DNA of 64,000 nt from Clostridium caldaquaticum (GCF_023806125.1 NZ_JAMSKT010000005.1:1-64000); one strand, 5' to 3'; counted from the stretch's first letter, positions 8,865 to 19,710 are shown. The notes: a model not told the origin generated them from the sequence alone. Made by a program: numbers and translations.

Positions 8865-10874
8865 ATGAATAGTTATAAAATCAAACGGAGAATAAAAGTT
8901 AATTTTAAAAAAGCACCTCAACTTAAAACTTATCATATTTTCGGAAGTCATTTAACTTCTGTAAAAGGTGTTTCAGGAGTAAGATTTACACTTTGGGCTC
9001 CAGAGGCCAAGGAAGTAAAAGTTGTTGGAGATTTTAATAATTGGATAGGTACTAAGCATATAATGAAAAATAACAAAAAACTAGGTATTTGGACTTTATT
9101 CATAGAAGGTCTAAAGTGCGGCGATATATATAAATATGAAATCACAACTTCTGATGGCAGAAAGTTTCTAAAGGCTGATCCCTATGGTTTTTATTCTGAG
9201 CTTAGACCTAATACGGCTTCTAAAATAGTAAATTTAAACGGCTACAAATGGAAGGACAAGCATTGGCTTGAACAAAGAGCTTCTTCCCCTCCTTACAATA
9301 AACCTATGAATATTTACGAGGTTCATCTGGCTTCTTGGAAAATGAAGAATGGAGAATTTATGAATTATAAAGAGATAGCCCAAGAACTTTTAGAGTATGT
9401 AAAGTATATGGGATACACTCATATAGAACTTCTTCCTCTTACAGAGCATCCTCTTGATGCTTCCTGGGGCTATCAAAGTACAGGATATTTCTCACTTACA
9501 AGCAGATATGGAACTTTGGAAGATTTTATGTATTTTGTTGATAAGTTTCATGAAAATGGTATAGGAGTAATCTTAGACTGGGTTCCAGGTCATTTTTGCA
9601 AAGATGCTCATGGATTATACAATTTTGATGGAACAAGACTCTATGAATATGAAAATCCTGACCTAGGTGAAAATTACGATTGGGGAACCTCTAATTTTGA
9701 TTTAGGAAAAAAAGAAGTTAGACATTTTCTCATAAACAGTGCTTTATTTTGGTTTGATGTATATCACATAGACGGCCTGAGAGTTGATGCTGTTGCTCAT
9801 ATGCTTTACTTAAATTATGGAAAAAGGGAAAATATATCTCTTAGAAATAAATTCGGTGGAATCGAAAACCTGGAAGCCATAGATTTTCTAAAAAAGTTAA
9901 ACAACACTGTATATAAATACTTCCCTAATGTTCTTATGATAGCTGAAGACTCCAGCAGCTTTCCTCTTATCACTCATCCACCCTATTTAGGAGGAGTTGG
10001 ATTTAACTATAAGTGGAATATGGGCTGGATGAACGATATGCTTAGGTACATGGAGATGGATCCTATATATAGAAAATATCATCATAATTTAATAACCTTT
10101 TCTCTCATGTATGCTTTTTCGGAAAACTTTATACTTCCACTTTCTCATGATGAGGTTGTACACGGTAAAAAATCTTTATTAGATAAGATGCCTGGAGATT
10201 ACTGGAAAAAATTTGCAAGCTTAAGACTTTTTTATGGATATATGATGGCTCACCCTGGTAAAAAGCTTCTGTTCATGGGTGGTGAATTTGGACAATTTAT
10301 AGAATGGAATTATTCTCAATCTCTAGATTGGCTGCTTTTAGATTATCCAATGCATAAATCACTGCAAAACTATGTTAGAGAACTGAATTTATTTTATCAG
10401 AAAGAAAGCTCCTTATGGGAAGTAGACCACAGCTATGAGGGATTTCAATGGATAGATCATCAAAACTATGAACAAAGCATAATTTCTTTTATGAGGCTTT
10501 CAAAGAAAAAAGATGATTTTATTATAATAATTTGTAATTTTACACCTGTTGTCTATCATAATTATAAAATTGGGGTTCCAAAGTTTATACACTATAAAGA
10601 AGTATTAAACAGTGACAGTGAACTTTTTGGAGGCTCTAATGTATTAAATGAAGGCACTATAAATCCAGAGATTGAAAATTGGCATAATCAGCCATTTCAT
10701 ATAAAAATTAAAATTCCGCCATTATCAACAATTTTTATTAAGCCGGATTATAATTACAAAATGAAAAACATACTTGAAGGAGGTTATAATGATGCAGAAA
10801 AAAGAAATGATAGCAATGATACTAGCAGGTGGACAAGGCAGCAGATTAGGGATACTAACAAAAGGAATAGCTAA
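8865..10874 (+). CDS. glgB: 1,4-alpha-glucan branching enzyme
   Basis: A 669-residue glycogen branching enzyme that makes alpha-1,6 branch points. It has an N-terminal CBM48 domain ([20 protein letters not shown] region), a GH13 barrel and a C-terminal beta domain. The nucleophile is D308 in GLRVDAVA, the acid/base is E361 in IAEDSSS, and the third aspartate lies in [11 protein letters not shown]. It is the first gene of the glgB-C-D-A-P operon, with GGAAGG before the ATG. The family fold ends near [10 protein letters not shown]. The last 40 or so residues come from reading through the glgC ribosome site and start in another frame, giving an overlap of about 83 bases. Either single-base shift would reach a stop (TAA at 10751 or TGA at 10762), so a recent indel near the 3' end is plausible. 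Confidence 0.95.
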   Translation: MNSYKIKRRIKVNFKKAPQLKTYHIFGSHLTSVKGVSGVRFTLWAPEAKEVKVVGDFNNWIGTKHIMKNNKKLGIWTLFIEGLKCGDIYKYEITTSDGRKFLKADPYGFYSELRPNTASKIVNLNGYKWKDKHWLEQRASSPPYNKPMNIYEVHLASWKMKNGEFMNYKEIAQELLEYVKYMGYTHIELLPLTEHPLDASWGYQSTGYFSLTSRYGTLEDFMYFVDKFHENGIGVILDWVPGHFCKDAHGLYNFDGTRLYEYENPDLGENYDWGTSNFDLGKKEVRHFLINSALFWFDVYHIDGLRVDAVAHMLYLNYGKRENISLRNKFGGIENLEAIDFLKKLNNTVYKYFPNVLMIAEDSSSFPLITHPPYLGGVGFNYKWNMGWMNDMLRYMEMDPIYRKYHHNLITFSLMYAFSENFILPLSHDEVVHGKKSLLDKMPGDYWKKFASLRLFYGYMMAHPGKKLLFMGGEFGQFIEWNYSQSLDWLLLDYPMHKSLQNYVRELNLFYQKESSLWEVDHSYEGFQWIDHQNYEQSIISFMRLSKKKDDFIIIICNFTPVVYHNYKIGVPKFIHYKEVLNSDSELFGGSNVLNEGTINPEIENWHNQPFHIKIKIPPLSTIFIKPDYNYKMKNILEGGYNDAEKRNDSNDTSRWTRQQIRDTNKRNS

Positions 10875-11934
10875 ACCTGCTGTACCCTTTGGCGGCAAAT
10901 ATAGAATAATTGACTTTACACTTAGCAACTGCTCAAATTCCGGTATTGATACCGTTGGAGTTTTAACACAATATCAGCCTTTTGAGTTAAACACACATAT
11001 AGGCATAGGTACTCCCTGGGATTTAGACAGAAATAATGGAGGAGTAAGCATACTTCCGCCTTATATGAAAGATAATGGAGGAGTTTGGTATAAAGGGACT
11101 GCCAATGCCATTTATCAAAACATAAATTTTATAGATCGTTATAATCCTGACTACGTATTAATACTTTCAGGAGATCACATATATAAGATGGATTACTCAA
11201 AAATGCTTGAATTTCATAAACAAAATAATGCAGATGCTACAATAGCAGTTATTCAGGTTCCACTTAAAGAAGCAAGCAGATTTGGGATTATGAATACAAG
11301 AAATAATTATGAAATTTATGAATTTGAAGAAAAACCAAAAAATCCAAAAAATAATCTTGCATCTATGGGGGTTTACATTTTTACTTGGGATATATTAAGA
11401 CAATTTTTAATCAAGGATGAGATGGATGAAAATTCTAGCAATGATTTTGGCAAAAATGTTATCCCTTCTATGCTTAATTCGGGCAAAAGAATGTTTGCTT
11501 ATCCTTTTAAAGGCTATTGGAAGGATGTAGGTACTGTTGAAAGTCTTTGGCAGGCAAATATGGACTTATTAGACGAAAACAATGAACTTAATATACATGA
11601 CAACAGCTGGAAAATATATTCTGTAAACCCTATAATGCCTCCACAATATATATCTGATAGCTCCTTAGTTAAAAACTGTGTAATAACAGAAGGCTGTGAA
11701 ATATTTGGAGAAGTACAAAACTCTGTATTCTTTCCTGGAGTACATGTAGCTAAGGGTGCTAAAGTAATCGACTCCGTAATAATGCCAAATACCAAAATTA
11801 AAAAAAATGCGGTTATTGTAAAAGCAATCATTGGCAGCGATGTTATTGTTGAGGATTCTACTGAAATTGGTGATACAGAAAGTATAACTGTTATTAGTGA
11901 AGGAAGAGTTATTGATGGACGTTTAGGCGTTTAA
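10792..11934 (+). CDS. glgC: Glucose-1-phosphate adenylyltransferase, catalytic subunit
   Basis: A 380-residue ADP-glucose pyrophosphorylase. It uses ATP and glucose 1-phosphate to give ADP-glucose, the donor for glycogen synthesis and usually its control point. The N terminus carries the nucleotide loop [11 protein letters not shown] and [14 protein letters not shown]. The metal-binding aspartate lies in [11 protein letters not shown], and EEKPKNP and GYWKDVGT follow. The C terminus is a left-handed beta helix. AAGGAGG at 10777-10783 fits ATG 10792 (8 bases) or 10789 (5 bases); an in-frame TTG at 10774 is too early. It overlaps the end of glgB and is followed after 22 bases by glgD, its presumed partner. 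Confidence 0.95.
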   Translation: MQKKEMIAMILAGGQGSRLGILTKGIAKPAVPFGGKYRIIDFTLSNCSNSGIDTVGVLTQYQPFELNTHIGIGTPWDLDRNNGGVSILPPYMKDNGGVWYKGTANAIYQNINFIDRYNPDYVLILSGDHIYKMDYSKMLEFHKQNNADATIAVIQVPLKEASRFGIMNTRNNYEIYEFEEKPKNPKNNLASMGVYIFTWDILRQFLIKDEMDENSSNDFGKNVIPSMLNSGKRMFAYPFKGYWKDVGTVESLWQANMDLLDENNELNIHDNSWKIYSVNPIMPPQYISDSSLVKNCVITEGCEIFGEVQNSVFFPGVHVAKGAKVIDSVIMPNTKIKKNAVIVKAIIGSDVIVEDSTEIGDTESITVISEGRVIDGRLGV

Positions 11935-11956
11935 ATTATACTGCGGAGGTATTATC

Positions 11957-13069
11957 ATGCTAAAAGATTATATGGGAATTTTAATGTTAAATGAAAATGA
12001 AGATAGAATAAGAAGACTTACAAAAACCAGACCACTGGCTTCGATACCTTTTGGGGGCAGGTATAGAATTATAGATTTTGTTCTCTCTAATATGGTCAAC
12101 TCTGGAATAACCAATATAGGTATATTCACAGATGGAAAAACAAGATCTCTTATGGATCATATTGGTTCAGGAAAACCATGGGACTTAGATAGAAAAATAA
12201 ATGGATTATTCGTATTCAATTTAGGCGATCCCAATTATTATATGAGTGAAATTAATGCTCTGAAAAATAACTTAGAGTATTTCTATAAAAGCAAAGAAAA
12301 ATATGTGCTGTTTTCTCCATCATACATGGTATGCAATATAGATTATAAAGCCGCAGCTTCATATCATGAAGCTTCTGGAGCAGATATAACTGTAATTTAT
12401 AAAAATATTGAGGACAGCAAAAAAAGCTTTATTAACTGCGATGTTTTAAACTTAGATAAGAATAATAGAGTTCTAAGTGTAGGTAAAAACATTGGTATTA
12501 ACAGTGCTGGCAATCTTTCTATGGAAATGTTCCTTATGAAAAAAGAAAGATTTGTGGATTTAATTTTAGAATGTATTAAAACTGGATACTATAGCAGCAT
12601 TGAGGAAGTAATATATAAAAACGTTAGCGAATTTAATGTTAATGCTTACGAGTTCAAAGGATATTTAAGCTGCATAAATTCTATAAATGCTTACTACAAA
12701 TCAAACATGGACTTGCTAGACTTAAATATAAACAAAGAATTATTTTTTGCAAATGGGCCTATATTTACTAAATCACAAGATGAATCACCTACAAAGTACT
12801 CCGAGAACTGTAAGGTGTCGCACTCCCTCATAGCCAATGGATGCATTATAAAAGGCAGTGTGGATAACAGCATTATTTTCAGAAGAGTTAAAATTGACGA
12901 AGGGGTAGAAATTAAAAACTGCATTATTATGCAAAACTGCCACATTAAAGCCGGCGCAAAATTAACAAATATTATAATAGATAAAAACATTGTAATAGAA
13001 GAAGGAAAAGAACTTAAAGGTGATTTAGATATTCCGCTGGTTGTTGAGAAAAAGGCCATTTTTGAATAA
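11957..13069 (+). CDS. glgD: ADP-glucose pyrophosphorylase accessory subunit GlgD
   Basis: A 370-residue paralog of GlgC found in Gram-positive bacteria. It keeps the fold (PLASIPFGGRYRIIDFVLSN, a C-terminal beta helix). It lacks the GGQGSRL nucleotide loop, replaced by NENEDRI, and the catalytic GDH segment, which reads SPSYMVCNIDY. It is therefore probably catalytically weak or inactive by itself and acts by forming a heterotetramer with GlgC, as shown in Geobacillus. GGAGGT lies 7 bases before the ATG. It sits between glgC and glgA in the operon. Confidence 0.93.
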   Translation: MLKDYMGILMLNENEDRIRRLTKTRPLASIPFGGRYRIIDFVLSNMVNSGITNIGIFTDGKTRSLMDHIGSGKPWDLDRKINGLFVFNLGDPNYYMSEINALKNNLEYFYKSKEKYVLFSPSYMVCNIDYKAAASYHEASGADITVIYKNIEDSKKSFINCDVLNLDKNNRVLSVGKNIGINSAGNLSMEMFLMKKERFVDLILECIKTGYYSSIEEVIYKNVSEFNVNAYEFKGYLSCINSINAYYKSNMDLLDLNINKELFFANGPIFTKSQDESPTKYSENCKVSHSLIANGCIIKGSVDNSIIFRRVKIDEGVEIKNCIIMQNCHIKAGAKLTNIIIDKNIVIEEGKELKGDLDIPLVVEKKAIFE

Positions 13070-13093
13070 TAAAGTAGAATGGAGGTATAAATT

Positions 13094-14524
13094 ATGAAAA
13101 TATTATTTGTAGCTTCAGAGGCACATCCTTTTATTAAAACAGGGGGGCTTGGAGATGTTGCCTATGCACTTCCAAAGGCACTTAGAAAACTGGGCTTAGA
13201 CGTAAGAGTCATTCTACCTAAGTATTCTATTATAGATGAAAGCTATAAGAAAAAAATGCTTCCTCTTGCAACCTTTAATGTACCTGTTGGCTGGAGAAAT
13301 CAATACGGAGGCTTGCAGTACTTTGAGCAGGACGGAATTCCCTTTTACTTTATAGACAACGAGTACTATTTTAACAGAGATGAAGCTTACGGATTTTATG
13401 ATGATGGTGAAAGATTTTCTTACTTCTGCAGGGCAGTTTTAGAAGCAGTAAATTACATGATAGATTTCACTCCCGATATCATTCATTTAAATGATTGGCA
13501 TACTGGAATGATTTCACCTATTATGAATGAACATTTTAAATATAGTCCAAGATTTCATAACATAAAAACAATTTTTACCATACACAATCTTAAATACCAA
13601 GGTATTTTCCCAAAAGAAATTTTAGGAGATTTATTAAATTTAAGTAATGATTACTTTAGAGATGATAAACTAAAATACTATGATGGAGTTTCTTTTATGA
13701 AGGGCGGCTTAAACTTTTCACACAAGATAAGTACTGTAAGCAAAGCCTATGCAGAAGAAATTAAAACTTCCTTTTATGGTGAAGGACTTCACGGACTTCT
13801 TCAAATAAGGAGTAACGATTTAATCGGAATAGTAAATGGTATAGACACAGAAATTTTTAATCCTAAAACTGATGCAGAATTATACTTTAACTATGATTAT
13901 ACTGATATATATGGAAAAACTAAAAATAAGCTAGAGCTTCAAAAAAGCTTAGGACTTAATGTAGATGAAAATATACCAATGATAGGTATGGTTACAAGAC
14001 TTACTGGACAAAAGGGGCTTGATTTGGTAGCTCATGTTATGGAAGAGCTTCTGAAATTAAATCTTCAGTTAGTAGTTTTAGGTACCGGCGAGAAAAAGTA
14101 TGAGGATATGATTAAATACTATGCCGGATTAGCTCCTCAAAAATTGTCTGCCAATATAACTTTTAATAATACTTTAGCTAAGAGAATTTATGCTTCTTCA
14201 GATATTTTCCTAATGCCTTCTTTATTTGAACCTTGCGGCATAGGTCAGCTTCTAGCTCTTAGATATGGAAGTCTGCCTTTAGTCAGAGAAACAGGAGGCC
14301 TTAAAGACACAGTTTTTTCATATAATGAATATACTAATAATGGTAACGGTTTTTCCTTTGCAAATTATAACGCTGATGATATGTTATATACTATAAAAAG
14401 AGCTTTAAACTTCTATAAAAATAAAGAGGTTTGGAATAACCTTGTGAAAAATGCCATGATGGAGGATAATAGCTGGAGAAAATCTGCACAAGAGTATAAA
14501 AACTTATATTCTTCTCTTTTGTAA
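13094..14524 (+). CDS. glgA: Glycogen synthase (ADP-glucose type)
   Basis: A 476-residue GT5 glycosyltransferase that adds glucose from ADP-glucose to alpha-1,4 chains. The ADP-glucose-binding motif KTGGLGDV lies at residues 15-22. HLNDWHTG, HNLKYQG and the C-terminal PSLFEPCGIGQL region complete the two GT-B Rossmann domains. Length matches bacterial GlgA. The ATG follows GGAGG. It lies 24 bases after glgD and is followed by a hairpin and then glgP. Confidence 0.97.
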   Translation: MKILFVASEAHPFIKTGGLGDVAYALPKALRKLGLDVRVILPKYSIIDESYKKKMLPLATFNVPVGWRNQYGGLQYFEQDGIPFYFIDNEYYFNRDEAYGFYDDGERFSYFCRAVLEAVNYMIDFTPDIIHLNDWHTGMISPIMNEHFKYSPRFHNIKTIFTIHNLKYQGIFPKEILGDLLNLSNDYFRDDKLKYYDGVSFMKGGLNFSHKISTVSKAYAEEIKTSFYGEGLHGLLQIRSNDLIGIVNGIDTEIFNPKTDAELYFNYDYTDIYGKTKNKLELQKSLGLNVDENIPMIGMVTRLTGQKGLDLVAHVMEELLKLNLQLVVLGTGEKKYEDMIKYYAGLAPQKLSANITFNNTLAKRIYASSDIFLMPSLFEPCGIGQLLALRYGSLPLVRETGGLKDTVFSYNEYTNNGNGFSFANYNADDMLYTIKRALNFYKNKEVWNNLVKNAMMEDNSWRKSAQEYKNLYSSLL

Positions 14525-14552
14525 AAATCATTTTGTTATCGGATATCCTATG

Positions 14553-14577
14553 GTAGACAGCATTCTTTGCTGTCTAC
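14553..14577 (+). other. Intercistronic hairpin between glgA and glgP
   Basis: GTAGACAGCA (14553-14562) pairs perfectly with TGCTGTCTAC (14568-14577) around a TTCTT loop. No T-run follows, so it is unlikely to be an efficient terminator. It may mark an mRNA processing or stability boundary between the synthesis genes and the phosphorylase. Confidence 0.6.
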
Positions 14578-14598
14578 TGCATTTAAGGAGGTAGTAAA

Positions 14599-17034
14599 TT
14601 GAAGTTAAATAAAGAAAAATTCAAATCAGACTATAAAAGAAAACTATTAAACACCTTTGCTGAAGAAATTAAAGATGCATCAAAGCTTCATAAATATTTT
14701 GCACTTGGAGGTCTTGTAAGAGACTATGTAACTTCAAACTGGGTAAATACAACCAAATATTATAAAGAAAGAGGAGAAAAACAAGTTTACTATTTTTCTA
14801 TGGAATTCTTGATAGGCAGGCTTCTTGTCAGCAATCTTTTAAATCTTGGCATAAGAGATGTATGTTTTGAAGGGCTTAAAGATTTAGGAATAGACTTAAA
14901 TGAACTTGAAGAGGTAGAAAATGATGCAGGACTTGGAAATGGAGGTCTTGGAAGGCTTGCAGCCTGTTTTTTAGATTCCATGGCTTCTCTTGGAATACCT
15001 GGCCATGGCTGCGGTATAAGATACAAATACGGCCTTTTTGAACAAAAAATAGTTGATGGCTATCAGGTTGAAATACCTGATAATTGGCTTAGAGAAGGAA
15101 ATGTATGGGAAATAAGAAAAGAAAATAAAGCTGTGGAGGTTAAGTTTGGCGGTAGAATAACTTCTACTTACGAAAATGGAAGGCTTACATTTATACATCA
15201 CGATTATGAAGCTGTAAAAGCAGTTCCCTACGACACTCCTATCGTTGGCTATGATAAAAATACCGTAAATACTTTAAGACTTTGGAGTGCTGAACCTATA
15301 GATGAAGGCTTTGACTTTTCAACCTTCAGCCGTGGAGACTATGTAAAAGCACAAGCTTATAGAGCTTCTGTAGAATCTATCTCCCAGGTTCTATATCCTG
15401 ACGACAGCAACAGAGAAGGAAAACTATTAAGACTTAAACAACAGTATTTCTTTGTAAGTGCAGGCCTTCAAAGCATAATAAGAAGCTATAAAAAAGCTGG
15501 CTTTTCAATAAAAGACTTTCATAAGCATAATGCAATCCATATAAATGATACCCATCCTTCTGTAGCTGTAGCTGAACTTATGAGAATTCTCTTAGATGAA
15601 GAGCTTCTATCTTGGGAGGAAGCTTGGCATATAACAACTAATAGTATGGCCTATACTAACCATACCATACTTGCAGAAGCACTTGAAAAATGGCCTGTAG
15701 ATATGTTTAGAGAACTTCTGCCAAGAATTTATATGATTATTGAAGAAATAAATAGAAGATTTTGTGAAGAATTATCTAGAAAATACGTAAATCAAGGCGG
15801 TAAAATAAACAGTATGTCTATAATTCAAGACGGCTTAGTTAAAATGGCTCACCTTTCCATAGTAGGCAGCCATTCTGTAAACGGAGTAGCAAAGCTTCAC
15901 ACCGAAATATTAAAACATCAGGAGTTGTCTAACTTTTATGATTTTTACCCGGAAAAATTTAACAATAAAACTAACGGTATAACTCATAGAAGATGGCTTT
16001 TAAAAGCTAATCCAAAGCTAGCTTCACTTATTAATGAAACTATAGGCATTAATTGGATTAAAGCTCCTATAGAATTAAATAGATTGGAGAGCTATAAAAA
16101 TAACAAAGGTTTCCAAGACAAAGTTTATGATATTAAAAGACAAAATAAAATCCAATTTTCAAACATGGTTAAAAGCAAATACGGCATAAGCCTAGATCCT
16201 AATTCTATATTTGATGTACAGGTAAAAAGGCTTCATGCTTATAAAAGGCAAATGCTCAATGTACTTCACATAATGCATTTATATAATCAGCTTAAGGAAA
16301 ATCCTAACCTGGATATAGTTCCAAGAACCTTTCTCTTTGGAGCTAAGGCTTCACCAAGCTATCATTTAGCAAAACAGATTATTAAGCTTATAAACAGCGT
16401 TGCCAGCAAAGTAAATAGTGACCCTCAAATAAATGGAAAGCTAAAAGTACTGTTTCTTGAAAATTACAGTGTATCCTTAGCTGAAAAAATCATTCCTTGT
16501 GCTGATGTAAGCGAACAAATTTCCACAGCCTCAAAGGAAGCTTCAGGAACAGGAAACATGAAATTTATGATGAATGGAGCTATAACCATAGCCACATTAG
16601 ACGGAGCAAATATTGAAATAAAGGATGCTGTAGGAGAAGATAACATCATTCTCTTTGGTCTTAAAGCAAGCGAAGTTCTAAGCTACCATAAATACGGCGG
16701 TTATTCTTCCTGGGATATATACAACAATGATATAAGAGTAAATAAACTGCTGAATCAGCTTGTAGATGGCTCTTTAGCTCCTTCTCATTCTGAGTTTAAA
16801 AACATACACGAATCACTGCTTATGTTCAATGATGAATACTTTGTGCTTAAAGATTTTGATGCTTATGTTAAAGCTCAAGAAAAGATAGATGCTCTATATA
16901 GACAGAAATCAAAATGGCAGGAAATGTCCATAACTAATATTGCTCATTCTGGTATTTTCTCCAGTGACAATACTATCAGAGAATATTCTAAAGGTATTTG
17001 GGGCACTAAGGAGATAGATAATATTTCTATTTAA
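14599..17034 (+). CDS. glgP: Glycogen phosphorylase
   Basis: An 811-residue GT35 alpha-glucan phosphorylase. It releases glucose 1-phosphate from chain ends using phosphate and PLP. The PLP lysine is K655 in GTGNMKF, and the flanking ASKEASGTG and LDGANIEI are typical. The N-terminal VYYFSMEFLIGR and GNGGLGRLAACF blocks are also present. Start is TTG, with AAGGAGGT six bases upstream; no better ATG exists. It is the last gene of the glg operon, so synthesis and breakdown are probably co-transcribed, with the upstream hairpin as a possible control point. Confidence 0.97.
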   Translation: MKLNKEKFKSDYKRKLLNTFAEEIKDASKLHKYFALGGLVRDYVTSNWVNTTKYYKERGEKQVYYFSMEFLIGRLLVSNLLNLGIRDVCFEGLKDLGIDLNELEEVENDAGLGNGGLGRLAACFLDSMASLGIPGHGCGIRYKYGLFEQKIVDGYQVEIPDNWLREGNVWEIRKENKAVEVKFGGRITSTYENGRLTFIHHDYEAVKAVPYDTPIVGYDKNTVNTLRLWSAEPIDEGFDFSTFSRGDYVKAQAYRASVESISQVLYPDDSNREGKLLRLKQQYFFVSAGLQSIIRSYKKAGFSIKDFHKHNAIHINDTHPSVAVAELMRILLDEELLSWEEAWHITTNSMAYTNHTILAEALEKWPVDMFRELLPRIYMIIEEINRRFCEELSRKYVNQGGKINSMSIIQDGLVKMAHLSIVGSHSVNGVAKLHTEILKHQELSNFYDFYPEKFNNKTNGITHRRWLLKANPKLASLINETIGINWIKAPIELNRLESYKNNKGFQDKVYDIKRQNKIQFSNMVKSKYGISLDPNSIFDVQVKRLHAYKRQMLNVLHIMHLYNQLKENPNLDIVPRTFLFGAKASPSYHLAKQIIKLINSVASKVNSDPQINGKLKVLFLENYSVSLAEKIIPCADVSEQISTASKEASGTGNMKFMMNGAITIATLDGANIEIKDAVGEDNIILFGLKASEVLSYHKYGGYSSWDIYNNDIRVNKLLNQLVDGSLAPSHSEFKNIHESLLMFNDEYFVLKDFDAYVKAQEKIDALYRQKSKWQEMSITNIAHSGIFSSDNTIREYSKGIWGTKEIDNISI

Positions 17035-17042
17035 AAATGCTT

Positions 17043-17072
17043 AAAAGGCAGCACAAATCCCTGCTGCCTTTT
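17043..17072. terminator. Terminator between glgP and the convergent S1 gene
   Basis: AAAAGGCAGCA pairs with TGCTGCCTTTT (stem GGCAGCA 17047-17053 / TGCTGCC 17062-17068). T-rich tails on both strands mean it can serve both genes. Confidence 0.85.
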
Positions 17073-17098
17073 ATATTTACACTAAGTTTTAAGTTTAA

Positions 17099-18280
17099 TT
17101 ACTCCTCAAACTTAAAATCCTTAAATTTATCCTTTAATAAATCCCCCAAAGTTAAACCTTCAGACTTATCTCCAAGGAAGCCCTTAATTTCTTCTCTTTC
17201 CTCACTATGAGCTGCTTCTTTAATACTTAAGCTGAGCTTTTGACTCTTATCATCTATGGATAACACTTTAACCTTTACTTTTTGTCCAAGATTTAATACT
17301 GCTGATGGCTTAGTAACTCTTTCTTCAGCAATTTCAGAAATATGAACAAGTCCTTCAATCCCTTCTGCAATTTGAACAAAGGCACCAAAATCTGTAAGTC
17401 TTACTACAGTTCCTTCAACAATATCGTTTTCCTTAAACTTAGCTGCAACGCTGTTCCAAGGATTGTCTGAAACTTCTTTAAGTCCTAAAGAGATTCTTCC
17501 CTTTAACTTGTCAAAATCAATTACATATACCTCTACCTTATCCCCTACTTTAACTACTTCAGAAGGATCTAAAATTCTCTTCCAAGAAAGGTCCTGATTA
17601 TGAATAAGTCCATCTACTCCGCCTAAATCGACGAAAGCTCCAAACTTAGCAAGTCTTGTAACAACTCCACTTCTTCTTTCTCCCTTTTTAAGTGAAGCCC
17701 ACACTTTATCCTTTGCTGCTTCTGCTTCAGCCTTTTCTACTTCTTTTCTGGAAAGCACAACTTTCTTTTTATCTTTATCAAGTTCTATAACCTTTACATC
17801 CAAAGTTTTTCCAACAAAACTCTTTAAATCTTCAACATATTTTAAAGCTAGCTGCGAAGCTGGTATGAAGGCTCTTACACCTTTAACATTAGCAGTTACT
17901 CCGCCTTTAACAACTTCATTAATCTTCACATTTATTGTTGTTCCTTCCTTTAAGGACTCTTCAAACTCATCCCAAACCTTATGCTCTTCAGCTTTAACCT
18001 TTGACAGTGCTACATTTCCTTCTCCATCATTAACTTCTAATATGTATACATAAATTTCGTCTCCAGGTTTTACAGCTTCCTTTAAATCCACTTCTTCATC
18101 ATGGCTGAATTCTTCCTTTGATATAATACCATCAGCCATATATCCTATATTAACAAATACCGCATCATTAGTTGCTGAAATTACCTTTCCTTTTACTATA
18201 TCGCCGCTATGTATTCTTTTCATGGAACCTTCTAAAGCATCCATAAAATCCTTCATTGATTCTTCACTCATGTTATTCAC
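17099..18280 (-). CDS. S1 RNA-binding domain protein (30S protein S1-like)
   Basis: A 393-residue protein with four S1 OB-fold repeats, near residues 18-90, 105-170, 190-262 and 275-347. Typical repeat signatures are GDIVKGKV, KGGVTANV, GAFVDLGGVDGLIH and GAFVQIAEGIEGLVH. The first two repeats are diverged, as in Firmicute RpsA-like proteins, and the acidic C-terminal tail is short. It probably binds mRNA at the ribosome or in decay complexes. Unlike proteobacterial S1 it has four rather than six repeats, so equivalence to E. coli S1 is not certain. In many clostridia such a domain is fused to IspH; here it is free. It is monocistronic and divergent from the M29 peptidase. Confidence 0.88.
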   Translation of the reverse strand: MNNMSEESMKDFMDALEGSMKRIHSGDIVKGKVISATNDAVFVNIGYMADGIISKEEFSHDEEVDLKEAVKPGDEIYVYILEVNDGEGNVALSKVKAEEHKVWDEFEESLKEGTTINVKINEVVKGGVTANVKGVRAFIPASQLALKYVEDLKSFVGKTLDVKVIELDKDKKKVVLSRKEVEKAEAEAAKDKVWASLKKGERRSGVVTRLAKFGAFVDLGGVDGLIHNQDLSWKRILDPSEVVKVGDKVEVYVIDFDKLKGRISLGLKEVSDNPWNSVAAKFKENDIVEGTVVRLTDFGAFVQIAEGIEGLVHISEIAEERVTKPSAVLNLGQKVKVKVLSIDDKSQKLSLSIKEAAHSEEREEIKGFLGDKSEGLTLGDLLKDKFKDFKFEE

Positions 18281-18435
18281 TCCTTAAATTTACGCAAAAT
18301 ATTTCGTCTTACAGACTAATAATATTTTACCACAAAAGTATCGCTTTCTAAACAAAATAATAACTTTACTTTTATAAATTAACCAAAAGTGGTAAAATAT
18401 AAATAAATCTCTTTAAGAATAGGAGTAGATTAACA

Positions 18436-19668
18436 ATGAATGATTTTAAAACTAATTTAGAAAAATACGCGAAACTTGCAGTAAAAATAGGAATCAATAT
18501 ACAAAAGGGGCAGACCTTAGTTATAAATGCCCCCCTTCCTGCTGCTGAGTTTGTTAGAGCTGCTGCCAAAAAAGCTTATGAAGCTGGAGCTAAAAATGTT
18601 CATGTTGAATGGGCTGACGAAGAAGTAACAAGAATAAAATATTTAAATGCACCAGATGAAGCCTTTACAGAATACCCTGTGTGGAAAGCTAAAGGCTTTG
18701 AGGAAATGGCTAAAAATGGTGCTGGATTTTTAAGCATATCCGCTTCAAACCCTGACCTTTTAAAAGGAGTAGACCCTGAAAGAATTGCAACTGCAAATAA
18801 AACTGCTTCAAAGGCACTTGAAGGCTATAGAAACTATGTTATGGCTGATAAGGCCTGCTGGTGCGTTATATCAGTTCCCACAAAAGAATGGGCTGCAAAA
18901 GTATTTCCAGAATTAAGCGCTGAAGAAAGCGTAGAAAAACTTTGGGAAAATATCTTCAAGGCAACAAGAGTTGATAGAGAAGATCCTGTTGCAGCCTGGA
19001 AAGAGCATACTAATAATTTAAATAAAAAGCTTGATTATTTAAATGGAAAAAGATTTAAAAAACTTCATTTTAAATCTTCTGTTACAGACTTAACTGTAGA
19101 GCTTGCTGAAAAGCATATTTGGGCAGGCGGAGGCTCAACTAGTGAAAGCGGTACATACTTTGTAGCAAATATGCCTACTGAGGAAGTTTTCACAATGCCT
19201 AAGAAAGATGGAGTTAATGGAGTTGTAAAGAGCACCAAGCCTCTTAATTACAGCGGTAATCTAATTGAAAACTTCACTTTAAAGTTTGAAAATGGTAAAA
19301 TAGTAGACTTCTCAGCAGAAAAAGGCTATGAAACTCTTAAAAAGCTTATAGAAACCGACGAAGGTTCACACTACTTAGGAGAAGTTGCATTAGTACCTCA
19401 TAATTCACCAATTTCAAATACAAATATAATCTTCTATAATACATTGTTTGATGAAAATGCTTCCTGTCATTTTGCTTTAGGTAAAGCTTATCCTACTAAT
19501 CTTGAAGGAGGGGCTTCTATGAGCGAAGAAGAGCTTGTGAAAAATGGTGCTAATATGAGCCTGACTCACGTAGACTTTATGGTTGGCTCACCAGATTTAA
19601 ATATAGACGGGGAAACAGCTGATGGGAAATTAGAACCTATCTTTAGAAATGGAAACTGGGCTTTTTAA
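18436..19668 (+). CDS. Aminopeptidase, M29 family
   Basis: A 410-residue metallopeptidase like AmpS, PepS and Thermus aminopeptidase T. It releases N-terminal residues from peptides in the cytoplasm, using two metal ions. Recognisable segments are KGQTLVINAPL, the NMPTEEVFTMP region, and the metal-ligand-rich C terminus with NTLFDENASCHFALG and LTHVDFMVGSPDLNIDG. Length is normal. The ATG at 18436 follows AGGAG. It may be co-transcribed with the dihydrofolate reductase gene 42 bases downstream. Confidence 0.93.
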   Translation: MNDFKTNLEKYAKLAVKIGINIQKGQTLVINAPLPAAEFVRAAAKKAYEAGAKNVHVEWADEEVTRIKYLNAPDEAFTEYPVWKAKGFEEMAKNGAGFLSISASNPDLLKGVDPERIATANKTASKALEGYRNYVMADKACWCVISVPTKEWAAKVFPELSAEESVEKLWENIFKATRVDREDPVAAWKEHTNNLNKKLDYLNGKRFKKLHFKSSVTDLTVELAEKHIWAGGGSTSESGTYFVANMPTEEVFTMPKKDGVNGVVKSTKPLNYSGNLIENFTLKFENGKIVDFSAEKGYETLKKLIETDEGSHYLGEVALVPHNSPISNTNIIFYNTLFDENASCHFALGKAYPTNLEGGASMSEEELVKNGANMSLTHVDFMVGSPDLNIDGETADGKLEPIFRNGNWAF

Positions 19669-19710
19669 TTTTTATATTGTATAAACTCTCTGAGAAAGCA
19701 GGTTTTTTAT

